Source: Streptomyces venezuelae
GTDB taxonomy: Bacteria > Actinomycetota > Actinomycetes > Streptomycetales > Streptomycetaceae
DNA length: 64,000 nucleotides
Reading direction: 5' to 3'
Assembly: GCF_008642375.1 (NCBI RefSeq)
Contig: NZ_CP029194.1
Location: 744,001-808,000, forward strand
Part shown: in pieces, positions 24,520-32,532 of the stretch
Numbering within the stretch: position 1 is the stretch's first letter
How the letters are laid out: each line of letters starts with the position of its first letter
The notes under the pieces: generated by a model
The model's database searches: none
Told to the model about the DNA's origin: nothing
Seen by the model: the letters and a program-made list of their open reading frames with translations, nothing else
Position numbers and translations under genes: made by a program

Positions 24520-25368
24520 TCACTTGACGATGACGCCGATCTCCGGCGCGGGTTCGTTCTGGTAGCCGGCGGGGCCGAAGTTCTTCTTCACCGCCGCCTC
24601 CCAGGAGCCGTCGGCGACCATCTTCTCCAGAGCCGTGTTGATCTTGGCCTTGAGGTCGCTGCCCTTCTGGACGCCGATGCCGTAGTTCTCGTTGCTCATC
24701 TTGAAGCCGCCGAGCTTGAACTTGTCCTTGAACTCGTCCTGCGAGGCGTACCCGGCGAGGATCGAGTCGTCGGTGGTGACGGCGTCGATGACCCCGTTCT
24801 CCAGACCGGTCAGGCATTCGGAGTAGCCGCCGTACTCCTGGAGCTGGGCGTCGGGGGCGATCTTGTCCTTGACGTTCTGCGCGGAGGTCGATCCGGTGAC
24901 CGAGCAGAGCTTCTTGTTGTTCAGGTCGGACGGCTGCTTGATCGAGTCGTCGTCGGCGCGGATCAGGACGTCCTGGTGGGCGAGGAGGTAGGGGCCGGCG
25001 AAGTCGACCTTCTCCGCGCGCTCGTCGTTGATCGAGTACGAGGCCGCGATGAAGTCCACGTCACCGCGCTGGAGCAGCGTCTCCCGGTCGGCGCTCTTGG
25101 CCTCCTTCCACACGATGTCGCCCGGTTCGTGGCCGAGCTCCTTGGCGATGTACGTCGCCACGTCGACGTCGAATCCCGTATAGGTGCCGTCCGGGGTCTT
25201 GAGGCCGACGCCGGGCTGGTCGTACTTGATGCCGACGGTGATCTCGTCCTCACCGTGGCCGCGGGACACGTCTCCGGACGCTCCGGATGCCAGTCCCGCC
25301 GACGTGAAGGAGAGGACGACGGCCGCGGCGACGGCGACGGTGGCTCTGCCGGTCCTGTGGACGTTCAT
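24520..25368 (-). CDS. gluB: Amino-acid-binding protein (GluB-like), without lipobox
   Basis: A 282-residue periplasmic-binding-protein family 3 protein. Features include ITVGIKYDQPGVGLKTPDGTYTGFDVDVATYIAKELG, YSINDERAEKVDFAGPYLLAHQDVLI and VDAVTTDDSILAGYASQ. The N-terminal signal peptide (VAVAAAVVLSFTSAGLASGASG) has no cysteine, so unlike most Gram-positive binding proteins it should not be lipid-anchored and may be released. The only Cys residues (KLCSVTG, SECLTG) probably form a disulfide. The ATG at 25368 is chosen for its AGGGG ribosome site; a GTG at 25377 is the alternative. Confidence 0.9.
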   Translation of the reverse strand: MNVHRTGRATVAVAAAVVLSFTSAGLASGASGDVSRGHGEDEITVGIKYDQPGVGLKTPDGTYTGFDVDVATYIAKELGHEPGDIVWKEAKSADRETLLQRGDVDFIAASYSINDERAEKVDFAGPYLLAHQDVLIRADDDSIKQPSDLNNKKLCSVTGSTSAQNVKDKIAPDAQLQEYGGYSECLTGLENGVIDAVTTDDSILAGYASQDEFKDKFKLGGFKMSNENYGIGVQKGSDLKAKINTALEKMVADGSWEAAVKKNFGPAGYQNEPAPEIGVIVK

Positions 25369-25410
25369 GTGGATCACCCCTGGGGGCTGCTGGTCGGGCG
25401 GCGGCCGGGC

Positions 25411-26166
25411 TCAGTGGTGGAGGATCTTGGACAGGAAGTCCTTGGCCCGGTCGCTGCGCGGATTGCTGAAGAACTCGTCCGGGGTCGTCTCCTCGACGAT
25501 CTTTCCGTCGGACATGAAGACGACCCGGTTGGCGGCGGAGCGGGCGAAGCCCATCTCGTGGGTGACGACCACCATCGTCATGCCGTCCCGGGCGAGTTGC
25601 TGCATGACCTCCAGGACCTCGTTGATCATCTCGGGGTCGAGTGCGGAGGTCGGCTCGTCGAAGAGCATCACCTTCGGATCCATGGCGAGGGCGCGGGCGA
25701 TCGCCACGCGCTGCTGCTGGCCGCCGGAGAGCTGCGCCGGGTACTTGTCCGCCTGTTCGGCGACCCCGACCCGGTCGAGGAGCGCGCGGGCCCGCTGCTC
25801 GGCGGCCTTCCGGTCCTTCTTGCGGACCTTGATCTGGCCCAGGGTGACGTTGTCGAGCACCGTCTTGTGTGCGAAGAGGTTGAAGGACTGGAAGACCATG
25901 CCGACGTCGGCCCGCAGGGCCGCCAGTTCGCGGCCCTCGGCCGGGAGGGGGCGGCCGTCGATGACGATCTCGCCCGAGTCGACGGTCTCCAGACGGTTGA
26001 TCGCCCGGCAGAGCGTCGACTTTCCCCCGCCCGACGGCCCGATGACGACGACGACCTCACCCCGGTGGATCGTCAGGTCGATGGACTGGAGGACGTGCAG
26101 GGTGCCGAAGTGTTTGTTGACCGAGCGCAGGACGACGAGCGCGTCGCCGCCTTCCGGGACGGGCAT
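25411..26166 (-). CDS. gluA: Amino-acid ABC transporter ATP-binding protein (GluA-like)
   Basis: A 251-residue ATPase of the polar-amino-acid importer class. Walker A is [14 protein letters not shown], the Q-loop is [15 protein letters not shown], the signature is [34 protein letters not shown], and the switch His lies in [10 protein letters not shown]. It powers the GluCD channel. The ATG at 26166 follows GGAGGGTGCC with good spacing; a TTG at 26178 would add MEGA and is less likely. It is the first gene of the operon. The 192 bp upstream contain a strong terminator that isolates it from the hydrolase gene. Confidence 0.93.
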   Translation of the reverse strand: MPVPEGGDALVVLRSVNKHFGTLHVLQSIDLTIHRGEVVVVIGPSGGGKSTLCRAINRLETVDSGEIVIDGRPLPAEGRELAALRADVGMVFQSFNLFAHKTVLDNVTLGQIKVRKKDRKAAEQRARALLDRVGVAEQADKYPAQLSGGQQQRVAIARALAMDPKVMLFDEPTSALDPEMINEVLEVMQQLARDGMTMVVVTHEMGFARSAANRVVFMSDGKIVEETTPDEFFSNPRSDRAKDFLSKILHH

Positions 26167-26280
26167 GGCACCCTCCAAAGGGTCACGCCCCCGCTTGCCG
26201 CCCCCTCCTCACGTTCATGCTCCGCCCTCCGCCGGGCCCGCGCACGCCGGAGGGGGTGCACGGAGGGTGAGCGGGCACAC

Positions 26281-26321
26281 CGCCGTGTGACCCCCGACGG
26301 AGGGCCGGGGGTCACACGGCG
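26281..26321. terminator. Strong hairpin terminator after the alpha/beta hydrolase
   Basis: A perfect 16-bp stem: CGCCGTGTGACCCCCG (26281-26296) pairs with its exact complement at 26306-26321 around a 9-nt loop. It lies 38 bp beyond the hydrolase stop and upstream of gluA. It lacks a T run but is one of the most stable hairpins in the window. Confidence 0.8.
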
Positions 26322-26358
26322 AGCAGTGGCCGGCTGCGGGCCGGACCGGGCCGGGCCG

Positions 26359-27054
26359 TCAGGCGCCGGTCTCGCGCACGGCCAGTTCGATGAGGTCGCA
26401 GACCTCGCTGGGCCGGGAGGCGAGGGAGGCGTGGCTCGCGTCGAGCTCGACGGTCTTGCGCGGGTTCATCCGCGCGGCCATGCGGCGCCCGTTGTCCGGG
26501 TGGATCATGCGGTCCTCGGCGGAGACCTGGTAGTAGGTGGGCTTGGCCCGCCAGGCCGGGGCGGTGACGGTGTCCCCGAAGGTGGAGGCGAGCGGTGCCT
26601 TCTGGGTGACGGCCATGACCAGGGCCTCTTCCCGCGTCAGGTCCTGGGCGAAGCTCTCGTGGAACTTGTCCTGCTTGATCCACAGGTAGCCGTCGGAGTC
26701 GGGGGCGATGTTCTCGAAGGCGGCGGGCGGATGTTCCTGGCTGATCTGTCCGGGGCTCTCTCCGGCGTCGGGCGCGAACGCGGCGATGTAGACGAGGCCG
26801 GTGACGTTCGGCAGATCGCCCGCCTCGGTGATGACGGCGCCGCCGTACGAGTGGCCGACGAGCACCACGGGTCCGTCGACCTGCTTGACCATCTTCCGGG
26901 TGCGCTCGGCGTCGTCGGCGAGCGAGGTGAGCGGGTTCTCGACGGCGTGGAGCCGTTCGTGACCGCGTCGGTGGAGTTCGACGATCACCTTCGACCAGTG
27001 GGCGGCGCCGCCCCAGAATCCGTGCACGAGGACGATCGCGGGCTTGTCTGCCAT
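26359..27054 (-). CDS. Alpha/beta-fold hydrolase (esterase/methylesterase-like)
   Basis: A 231-residue hydrolase. The oxyanion segment is IVLVHGFWGGAAHWSKVI, the nucleophile elbow is LVGHSYGGAVI (Ser near residue 69), and the catalytic acid/His region includes YYQVSAEDRMIHPDNGRRMAARMNPRKTVELDASHASL. It resembles plant-type salicylate methylesterase/hydroxynitrile-lyase-like enzymes that are common in Streptomyces. The substrate is unknown. No signal peptide is present. It is divergent from the cyclic-nucleotide-binding-domain gene, with 183 bp between the starts. Confidence 0.88.
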   Translation of the reverse strand: MADKPAIVLVHGFWGGAAHWSKVIVELHRRGHERLHAVENPLTSLADDAERTRKMVKQVDGPVVLVGHSYGGAVITEAGDLPNVTGLVYIAAFAPDAGESPGQISQEHPPAAFENIAPDSDGYLWIKQDKFHESFAQDLTREEALVMAVTQKAPLASTFGDTVTAPAWRAKPTYYQVSAEDRMIHPDNGRRMAARMNPRKTVELDASHASLASRPSEVCDLIELAVRETGA

Positions 27055-27237
27055 GGGTATCCGTACCGATCTGTACGAGGGATGGATCCCGCCCCTGCTT
27101 CCCGCCCCCGACCCCGCCCCGTTCCCCCGCCGCCACGCTACGTGCGCGGCGGCGGCTCCGCACATCCGGTCGGGCGCGCCCCGGCCCGGCCTGGCGGACA
27201 CTGGGGGTGGGAGCCGAGCGTCGGAGGAGGATCCGCC

Positions 27238-27696
27238 ATGACCAGTGCCGCGCCCAAGGTCAGCACGTTGCCGCCGGAGCACCGGGAGCGGCTGATGGCC
27301 TTCGCCGAGGACGTGTACTTCGAATCCGGTCATCGGCTGTTCGAGGAGCAGCAGCACGCCGACCGGTTCTGGATCGTGAAGACGGGAGCGGTGACGCTCG
27401 ACGCCAAGGTGCCGGGCCGAGGGTCGCCGGTGATCGAGACCCTCCGCCACGGCGAGCTGGTCGGTCTGTCCTGGATGTTCCCGCCGTATCTGTGCCAGTC
27501 GGGGGCCGAGGCGATGACGCCTGTGCGGGCGTACGAGTTCGACGCCTCGGCCGTGCTGTCGATGTGCCGGGCGGACACGGAGTTCGGCGCCTCGGTCCTG
27601 TTCTGGGTGGGGGCCATCCTGGCCCATCGCCTGAACGTGACCCGGGTCCGGCTCCTCGACCTGTACGCCCCGCACGGGAGCGGCATCTTCGCGTGA
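27238..27696 (+). CDS. Stand-alone cyclic-nucleotide-binding (Crp-like) domain protein
   Basis: A 152-residue protein consisting only of a cNMP-binding/Crp effector domain: AFAEDVYFESGHRLFEEQQHADRFWIVKTGAVTL and the strand LRHGELVGLSWMFPPYLCQSGAEAMTPVRAYEFD. The helix-turn-helix of Crp proteins is absent: the protein ends soon after the dimerisation helix (VLFWVGAILAHRLNVTRVRLLDL). It may bind cAMP or another ligand and act by protein contact. The ATG at 27238 follows GGAGGATCC. Partners are not evident from the neighbourhood. Confidence 0.82.
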   Translation: MTSAAPKVSTLPPEHRERLMAFAEDVYFESGHRLFEEQQHADRFWIVKTGAVTLDAKVPGRGSPVIETLRHGELVGLSWMFPPYLCQSGAEAMTPVRAYEFDASAVLSMCRADTEFGASVLFWVGAILAHRLNVTRVRLLDLYAPHGSGIFA

Positions 27697-27713
27697 GCCC
27701 CGCCCTCGTGTGA

Positions 27714-27748
27714 GCCCCGCCCTTTGCCGTGCAGGCGGAGGGCGGGGC
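27714..27748. terminator. Bidirectional terminator between convergent genes
   Basis: GCCCCGCCCT (27714-27723) and AGGGCGGGGC (27739-27748) form a perfect 10-bp stem with a 15-nt loop, between the convergent cNMP-domain and secreted-protein genes. The sequence GTGAGCCCCGCCCT at the end of the left gene is duplicated just downstream. Confidence 0.65.
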
Positions 27749-27764
27749 CGCACTCGGACCGGGA

Positions 27765-28433
27765 TCAGTTCACGAAGACGGACGGGCTGCCGGCCTGGCT
27801 GATGTCCTGGACGGGGCCGTACTTCGCCGTGAAGTAGCCGTTGGCCGGACAGGTGCCGGGTCCGCTGGCCTTGGTGAAGAGCTGGTCGGTGAAGGTGAGC
27901 GAGTTGTCGGTGTTGGAGGGAGTGGCGGTGAGACTGCCGGCCCGGTAGACGCAGGTCATCAGGCCGAGAATGCTGTTGATCTTCAGGGTGGTCTGGATCG
28001 GGCCCGCGGCGCCGGCCGTGACGGTGAGCGCGCCCCCGGAGACGACGGCCGTACTGAACGGCAGGTTGTTGACGGTGATGCTCTGGACGCCGGTCGCCCC
28101 GACGATGTTGGTGGTGCAGCTGCCGAGCGTGTGGGCCGTGACGGTCTCGGTGGCGGTGCCGGGCGCGGCGGGGTTGCCGGTGACGGTGGCGGTGAACGCG
28201 GAGGTGTTGCAGGTGATGCCCGTGCTGCCGCCCTGCGTGGTGGCGATCCGGGCCTTGGTGCCGGTGGAGAGCGAGGCGGACAGGACGTCGCCGACCGCGA
28301 CGGCGGTGCCGGTGGCGGAGCCGGTGGTGAGGACGTTCCCGGCGGCGGCTCCGAGGGCGCCGGCCTGGGTGGTCGCGGCGAGTGTGGCCGAGACGGCGAG
28401 GCCGACGGCGGCGAGGAGAGCGTGCTTGCGCAT
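27765..28433 (-). CDS. Secreted protein of unknown function
   Basis: A 222-residue exported protein. A Sec-type signal peptide (MRKHALLAAVGLAVSATLAATTQAGALG) is followed by a Thr/Ala/Gly-rich, beta-strand-like mature part with four Cys residues (ITCNTS, GSCTTN, LMTCVY, GTCPAN) that could form two disulfides. I cannot name the family, although similar Thr-rich secreted proteins are frequent in Streptomyces and often flank developmental or TetR-controlled genes. The ATG at 28433 has GGAAGCATCCCC upstream. It is divergent from a TetR regulator, across 347 bp. Confidence 0.75.
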   Translation of the reverse strand: MRKHALLAAVGLAVSATLAATTQAGALGAAAGNVLTTGSATGTAVAVGDVLSASLSTGTKARIATTQGGSTGITCNTSAFTATVTGNPAAPGTATETVTAHTLGSCTTNIVGATGVQSITVNNLPFSTAVVSGGALTVTAGAAGPIQTTLKINSILGLMTCVYRAGSLTATPSNTDNSLTFTDQLFTKASGPGTCPANGYFTAKYGPVQDISQAGSPSVFVN

Positions 28434-28780
28434 GGGGATGCTTCCTTCCGTACGGAGGTGGGGGTGGGGAGGGGGAATGCGGTGCGTACGGAGCGACGTG
28501 CGAGCGCTGCCGGCACGGTCCGGCGCCACGGATGGCGTCCCGGCAGCGGCGTTCTGGAGAGAGCGGTGCGGGAGACAGCGGTCGGATAGGGGTGCTGGAG
28601 CGGTGCGGGGAGCGTGATACTCGGTGCCGTGTGCGGTGGGGACGCGTCCCGTCCCTCGGGGAGCGGCTCCACCGAACACCTGAGAACACCCGATGACACT
28701 CGGCGCACCGAGAGGAAAACCCACGAGGGTTGTAATCCCGCCGAGTATGTGACGTCAACAAGCCCGGAGGGATGTGGCCG
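28434..28780. other. 347-bp divergent intergenic region, repeated ACTCGG motif
   Basis: This gap separates the secreted-protein gene (leftward) from the TetR gene (rightward). A motif close to TACTCGGYG appears three times: GATACTCGGTG near 28616, GACACTCGGCG near 28695, and inverted as CGCCGAGTATG near 28739. The spacing near the TetR start would suit operator sites. I found no open frame with coding character and no clear -35/-10 pair. Confidence 0.4.
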
Positions 28781-29455
28781 ATGACGAGTGCCCGCGAGGC
28801 CGAGGAGGGGCTCGTCCTGCCGGGGGCCCGCTCGGGCCGTGAACCGGGGCGCTCCCTGCGCCCCGGGCCCCGCCGGCTCAGCCCCGAGCAGGTGGCGTCC
28901 CGGCAGCGGGAGCGGCTTCTCGACGGGGTGGCCCGGACGGTCGCGGAGAACGGCTACGCCGGTGCGCGCATCAGCGACATCTGCCGGGAGGCCGGGGTGA
29001 CCCGACCGGTCTTCTACGAGCTGTTCTCCGGCAAGGAGGACGCCGTCGTCGCCGCCTACCGCGGTGGTACGGAGCTGGTGGTGCGGGCCATGGGGCGGGC
29101 GTACGAGGAGGCGGGCGGCGCGGCGGACTGGCCGGCCTCGGTGCGGGCCGGGCTGCGGGTGCTCCTGACCCTGCTCACCGAGAACCCCGCCTTCGCCACG
29201 ATGGTGGTCGAGATCGAGTCGGCGGGGCCCGCGGGGCGCGCGGCCCGGGCGGAACTTCTGGCGAGTTTTCGACGGTTCTTCGCGGACGCCCCGGCGGGGC
29301 CGCCGTGGGTGGCGCGGGCCGAGCTGGTGGACATCGTGGTGGGCGCCGTCCACGCTGCGGTGCACCGCGCGGTCGACGAAGGGCGGTTCACCGATCTCCC
29401 TCCGCTACTCGACACCCTGGTGCACGTCGTCGTGACCCCGTTCACCCCCGGATGA
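28781..29455 (+). CDS. TetR-family transcriptional regulator
   Basis: A 224-residue TetR protein. The HTH covers about residues 45-90 (LLDGVARTVAENGYAGARISDICREAGVTRPVFYELFSGKEDAVVAAY), preceded by an arginine/proline-rich N-terminal extension, with a helical ligand domain behind. The ATG at 28781 is chosen for spacing from GGAGG; an ATG at 28772 is also in frame. The next two genes on the strand are DUF6230 and DUF6114 proteins, and this TetR/DUF6230/DUF6114 group recurs in Streptomyces, so the regulator probably controls them. The ligand is unknown. Confidence 0.88.
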   Translation: MTSAREAEEGLVLPGARSGREPGRSLRPGPRRLSPEQVASRQRERLLDGVARTVAENGYAGARISDICREAGVTRPVFYELFSGKEDAVVAAYRGGTELVVRAMGRAYEEAGGAADWPASVRAGLRVLLTLLTENPAFATMVVEIESAGPAGRAARAELLASFRRFFADAPAGPPWVARAELVDIVVGAVHAAVHRAVDEGRFTDLPPLLDTLVHVVVTPFTPG

Positions 29456-29495
29456 TCCACTGTGACAAACCCAACAGACCGCACATGCACGCCAG

Positions 29496-29525
29496 TTGAC
29501 CCCGGGTAACCGTAAGCCTTACTGT
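29496..29525 (+). promoter_or_regulatory. Candidate promoter for the DUF6230-DUF6114 genes
   Basis: TTGACC (29496-29501), 18 bp, then TACTGT (29520-29525), about 127 bp before the DUF6230 start. Both hexamers fit the vegetative consensus loosely. It lies in an AT-richer patch just after the TetR gene. Confidence 0.4.
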
Positions 29526-29651
29526 CCGGTAGGTTCCCTGCGGCACGTCTGCCTCCGCACCACGCGAGGAAGACCCGGGCAGCTCGGGGAACCGTCCGCG
29601 CCAGGACGCCGCCGCGCAGGTCAGTTTCCTCACCCATGTCAGGAGCGCCTC

Positions 29652-30308
29652 ATGGCCCTGCCCGAGCACACCCAGGACAACACCCCCGCCCCGTTACCCG
29701 ACGACCGGTCCGGCAGACGCGGCCGGGTCCGCTTCCGCCGCGCGGCCCTGATGGGCGTACCCGCCCTCGCCGCCGCCGCCACGCTCGTGGTGCTCACCGC
29801 CCAGGGAGCCCTCGCCGCCCAGTTCGCCATCTCGGGCATGCCGTTCACGGTGACCGCCGACAGTCTGGAGGGCCGGGGATTCGGGCAGTTCGGCGGACTC
29901 GACAACATGCCCGAGGGCAGCCCGAACGCCGGCGACACCGGCGGCCAGATCCTGGTGATCGTCACGGCCATCCGCGAGGCCGAACTCACCAACCTCTGCC
30001 AGAGCGTGGAGCTCGGCGGCACCTTCCTGCACATCACGGCCGGCGCCAAGGGCACCCCGGTCAAGGCCTCTGGGCTCACCACCGACTCCACCGAGATCTC
30101 CGGCAAGGCCGCCGACTTCGACAACATCGAGATCGGCGGCGACGCGAGCACCTTCGAGAAGCCACCGGTCAAGGGACCCCTGGGCGTGTTCGGTCAGCAG
30201 GCCGACACCGTCAGGATCAAGGACCTGCGGCAGACCAACTACGCCACGACCGCGGTCCGGTTCACCCTGCCCGACCTGAAGATGCGCTTCAGCTCGAAGG
30301 GCTGCTGA
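29652..30308 (+). CDS. DUF6230 family exported/membrane protein
   Basis: A 218-residue protein with an arginine-rich start and one long hydrophobic segment (MGVPALAAAATLVVLTAQGALAA, about residues 34-56), then a beta-rich mature domain (FAISGMPFTVTADSLEGRGFGQFG; DTVRIKDLRQTNYATTAVRFTLPDLKMRF). This matches the Streptomyces DUF6230 family, whose function is not known; older annotations call members cholesterol esterase, without support that I can see. It is followed after 2 bp by a DUF6114 membrane protein and probably works with it. The ATG at 29652 follows AGGAGCGCCTC. Confidence 0.78.
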   Translation: MALPEHTQDNTPAPLPDDRSGRRGRVRFRRAALMGVPALAAAATLVVLTAQGALAAQFAISGMPFTVTADSLEGRGFGQFGGLDNMPEGSPNAGDTGGQILVIVTAIREAELTNLCQSVELGGTFLHITAGAKGTPVKASGLTTDSTEISGKAADFDNIEIGGDASTFEKPPVKGPLGVFGQQADTVRIKDLRQTNYATTAVRFTLPDLKMRFSSKGC

Positions 30309-30310
30309 GC

Positions 30311-30793
30311 GTGGCGTCCGGCCGCCCCCGCCGCCCCTGGCGGGCCTTCCGGCTCTGGCGGTACCGCCGCCCGTTCGGCGCCGGTCTCGCGCTCGCCCTG
30401 GGCGGCGCGGAGATCCTGCTGACCCAGCGGGCGAGCATCACCGTGATCCTCACGGCCGGGGCCGACAGCCTCGTGGGCTATGTCCTGCCCGTCCTCATGG
30501 TGATCTGCGGACTGCTCGTCGTCCTCAACCCGCGCCAGCGGCTCTTCTACTCGGTCGTCGGCGTCCTGGCGTCCCTGGGGAGCTGGGTGACGTCCAACCT
30601 GGGCGGGTTCGTCATCGGCATGCTGCTGGGGCTCGTCGGCAGCTCGCTCGCCTTCGGCTGGCTGCCCGACCGCCCCCGGCGGCGGCCCTGGCGCCGGAGC
30701 CGGCGCGAGGAGCCGGGGGCGGCCTGGGGCGGGACGGCGGCGACCTCCGCGGCGGCGACCGGACCCGCACCGGAGCCCCGCCCAGGCGTCTGA
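30311..30793 (+). CDS. DUF6114 family membrane protein
   Basis: A 160-residue protein with about four hydrophobic helices: FGAGLALALGGAEILLTQ, ILTAGADSLVGYVLPVLMVICGLLVVL, LFYSVVGVLASLGSW and GGFVIGMLLGLVGSSLAFGW. The C-terminal tail is arginine- and alanine-rich. It matches the DUF6114 family that is nearly always next to DUF6230 in Streptomyces. The GTG start at 30311 lies 2 bp after the DUF6230 stop, so the two are co-translated. The function is unknown; a membrane complex of the pair is inferred from the pairing. Confidence 0.78.
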   Translation: MASGRPRRPWRAFRLWRYRRPFGAGLALALGGAEILLTQRASITVILTAGADSLVGYVLPVLMVICGLLVVLNPRQRLFYSVVGVLASLGSWVTSNLGGFVIGMLLGLVGSSLAFGWLPDRPRRRPWRRSRREEPGAAWGGTAATSAAATGPAPEPRPGV

Positions 30794-30817
30794 CCTGGCC
30801 GTACGGGCGGCTTCGTC

Positions 30818-30851
30818 GCCCCTCCACCGGCCGACGGTACGGTGGAGGGGC
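30818..30851. terminator. Strong hairpin terminator after DUF6114
   Basis: GCCCCTCCACCG (30818-30829) pairs perfectly over 12 bp with CGGTGGAGGGGC (30840-30851), with a 10-nt loop. It closes the TetR/DUF6230/DUF6114 unit before the carboxyltransferase gene. Confidence 0.75.
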
Positions 30852-30902
30852 ACCACCGAACCACCCGTACGGACGGACCGACGACGAGCGGCGAGGCGAC
30901 GC

Positions 30903-32270
30903 ATGACCCACCCGATGACGGCACGCGAGGCGATCGCGCTCGTCACCGACGACTTCACCGAACTCCCCTTCTCCGAAGGACCCCTGGAAGGGGACGGGCC
31001 GATCGGCTGGCCGGGCTACTCCGCCGCGCACGGCCGCGCCGCGGCCCGCTCCGGCGAGACCGAGTCGGTGATCTGCGGTACGGGCGCGATCGGCGGCGTG
31101 CCGGTGGTGCTGCTGTCCTTCGAGTTCCGCTTCCTCGGCGGATCCATCGGCGAGCGGACCGGGGAGCGGGCGTCCGCCGGGCACCGGCTCGCCCGTGCCC
31201 GGCGGCTGCCCGTGGTCGTGCTGCCCGCCACCGGCGGGAGCCGGATGCACGAGGGTATGCGCGCGCTCCTCCAACTCCAGGTGATCGCCCGCGAGTCGGC
31301 GCTGACGCGGGCCGCCGGTCTGCCGCAGATCGCGGTCCTGCGGGACCCGGCGACCGGCGGCGGCTGGGCCACGCTCGGGGCGGGCTCCGATGTCGTCCTC
31401 GCCCTGCCGGGCGCCCAGGTCGGCTTCGCGGGCTCCCGGGTGCGCCCGGCGGACGCCGACCCCTCCGCGTACACGGCGGAGGCCCAGCTCGCCCACGGTC
31501 ATCTCGACGCCGTCGTCCCGCCCGGGGAGCTGCGCGCGGCGCTCGGCCGTTGGCTCATGCTCCTCACACGGCCCGCCGAGGGCCCGGTCCCGCCCCCGTA
31601 CGCCCTCGGGACCGGATCCGGCACCGTCACCGGCGCCACCGCACCCGTCGAGTCCGGCCGGGAGGCCGTGGCCCGCGCCCGGCACCCCGACCGGCCCCGG
31701 GCTCCCGCCTATCTCGACGCGCACTTCACACACCGCGCCGAGATCTCCGGCGACCGCTGCGGAGGCACGGACCCCGGCATGCTCTGCGGCTTCGGGCAGG
31801 GACCCGACGGCCGGACCGTCGCCTACGCCGCGCAGTGCGGCACGGCCACCCGGCCCGCCGGTTTCCGTACGGCGGCCCGCCTCGTCCGCCTCGCCGACCG
31901 CCTCGGGATCCCGGTCCTCACCCTCGTCGACACGCCCGGCGCGGCCAACGACCCCCAGGCGGAGCGGGACGGAGCGGGTCCCGCCATCGCCGCCCTCTTC
32001 GAGGCCGTCGCCACGGCCCGGGTCCCGCTCACCTCCCTGCTCGTCGGAGAGGGCGGTTCGGGCGGCGCGCTCGCCCTCGCCGCTCCCGGCAACACCTGGG
32101 CGACCCCGGACAGCTACTTCTCCGTCATCGCCCCGGAGCTCGCCGCGGCCATCCTCAAGCGGGCTCCCGAGGAGGCGGACACCACCGCGGACCTGCTCCG
32201 GCTGCGCCCGCGGGACCTCCTCGCCCTCGGGGCCGTCCGGGGCATCGTCGACGGGCCGCCCTCGGGCTGA
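30903..32270 (+). CDS. Fused beta-alpha acyl-CoA carboxyltransferase
   Basis: A 455-residue crotonase-like carboxyltransferase carrying both halves in one chain. The beta-like half has FEFRFLGGSIGERTGERASAGHRLA and the oxyanion-hole segment GGSRMHEGM (about residues 110-118); the alpha-like half has LVDTPGAANDPQAERDG and VGEGGSGGALALAAPG. The cysteine zinc finger of AccD is absent. Such proteins transfer a carboxyl group from biotin to acetyl- or propionyl-CoA, but need biotin carboxylase and carrier subunits, which are not nearby. Malonate-decarboxylase-like chemistry is the alternative. The ATG at 30903 follows GAGGCGACGC. Confidence 0.82.
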   Translation: MTHPMTAREAIALVTDDFTELPFSEGPLEGDGPIGWPGYSAAHGRAAARSGETESVICGTGAIGGVPVVLLSFEFRFLGGSIGERTGERASAGHRLARARRLPVVVLPATGGSRMHEGMRALLQLQVIARESALTRAAGLPQIAVLRDPATGGGWATLGAGSDVVLALPGAQVGFAGSRVRPADADPSAYTAEAQLAHGHLDAVVPPGELRAALGRWLMLLTRPAEGPVPPPYALGTGSGTVTGATAPVESGREAVARARHPDRPRAPAYLDAHFTHRAEISGDRCGGTDPGMLCGFGQGPDGRTVAYAAQCGTATRPAGFRTAARLVRLADRLGIPVLTLVDTPGAANDPQAERDGAGPAIAALFEAVATARVPLTSLLVGEGGSGGALALAAPGNTWATPDSYFSVIAPELAAAILKRAPEEADTTADLLRLRPRDLLALGAVRGIVDGPPSG

Positions 32271-32330
32271 GGCGCTGTGCGGTGAGGCGTGGTGCGGCGC
32301 TCGAAGGCGCTGTGCTCGGAGGCATTGTGC
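32269..32330 (+). repeat. Four 12-bp direct repeats, spaced 15-20-15
   Basis: GAGGCGCTGTGC (32269), GAGGCGTGGTGC (32284), AAGGCGCTGTGC (32304) and GAGGCATTGTGC (32319) share the GGC and GTGC core. The starts are 15, 20 and 15 bp apart, a regular pattern upstream of the nitroreductase-hemerythrin gene. Direct-repeat binding of an activator is possible; slippage is the alternative. Confidence 0.6.
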
Positions 32331-32532
32331 TTTAATCGGACTCGTGGCGCGTGGCGTCGGCCAAAGAGCAGTGGGCCGGCCGGCGATCGGGCGACCACCC
32401 GACCCAGTGCGCTCGCGCGTGGCATTCCCGTGCGAGGCGCTCGTCCGTTCCTCCACCGTGGCCGGCCGCCTCCGACGCGCGCCCGCACGGCACACCCAGG
32501 GCTCTCGCGCCCTTCACGGAGACCGCATCATC

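Noticed and set aside
24448..27237. Open frame of over 1000 codons on the plus strand
   Set aside because: It lies opposite gluA, gluB and the hydrolase gene; its composition is a mirror of their GC-biased third codon positions.
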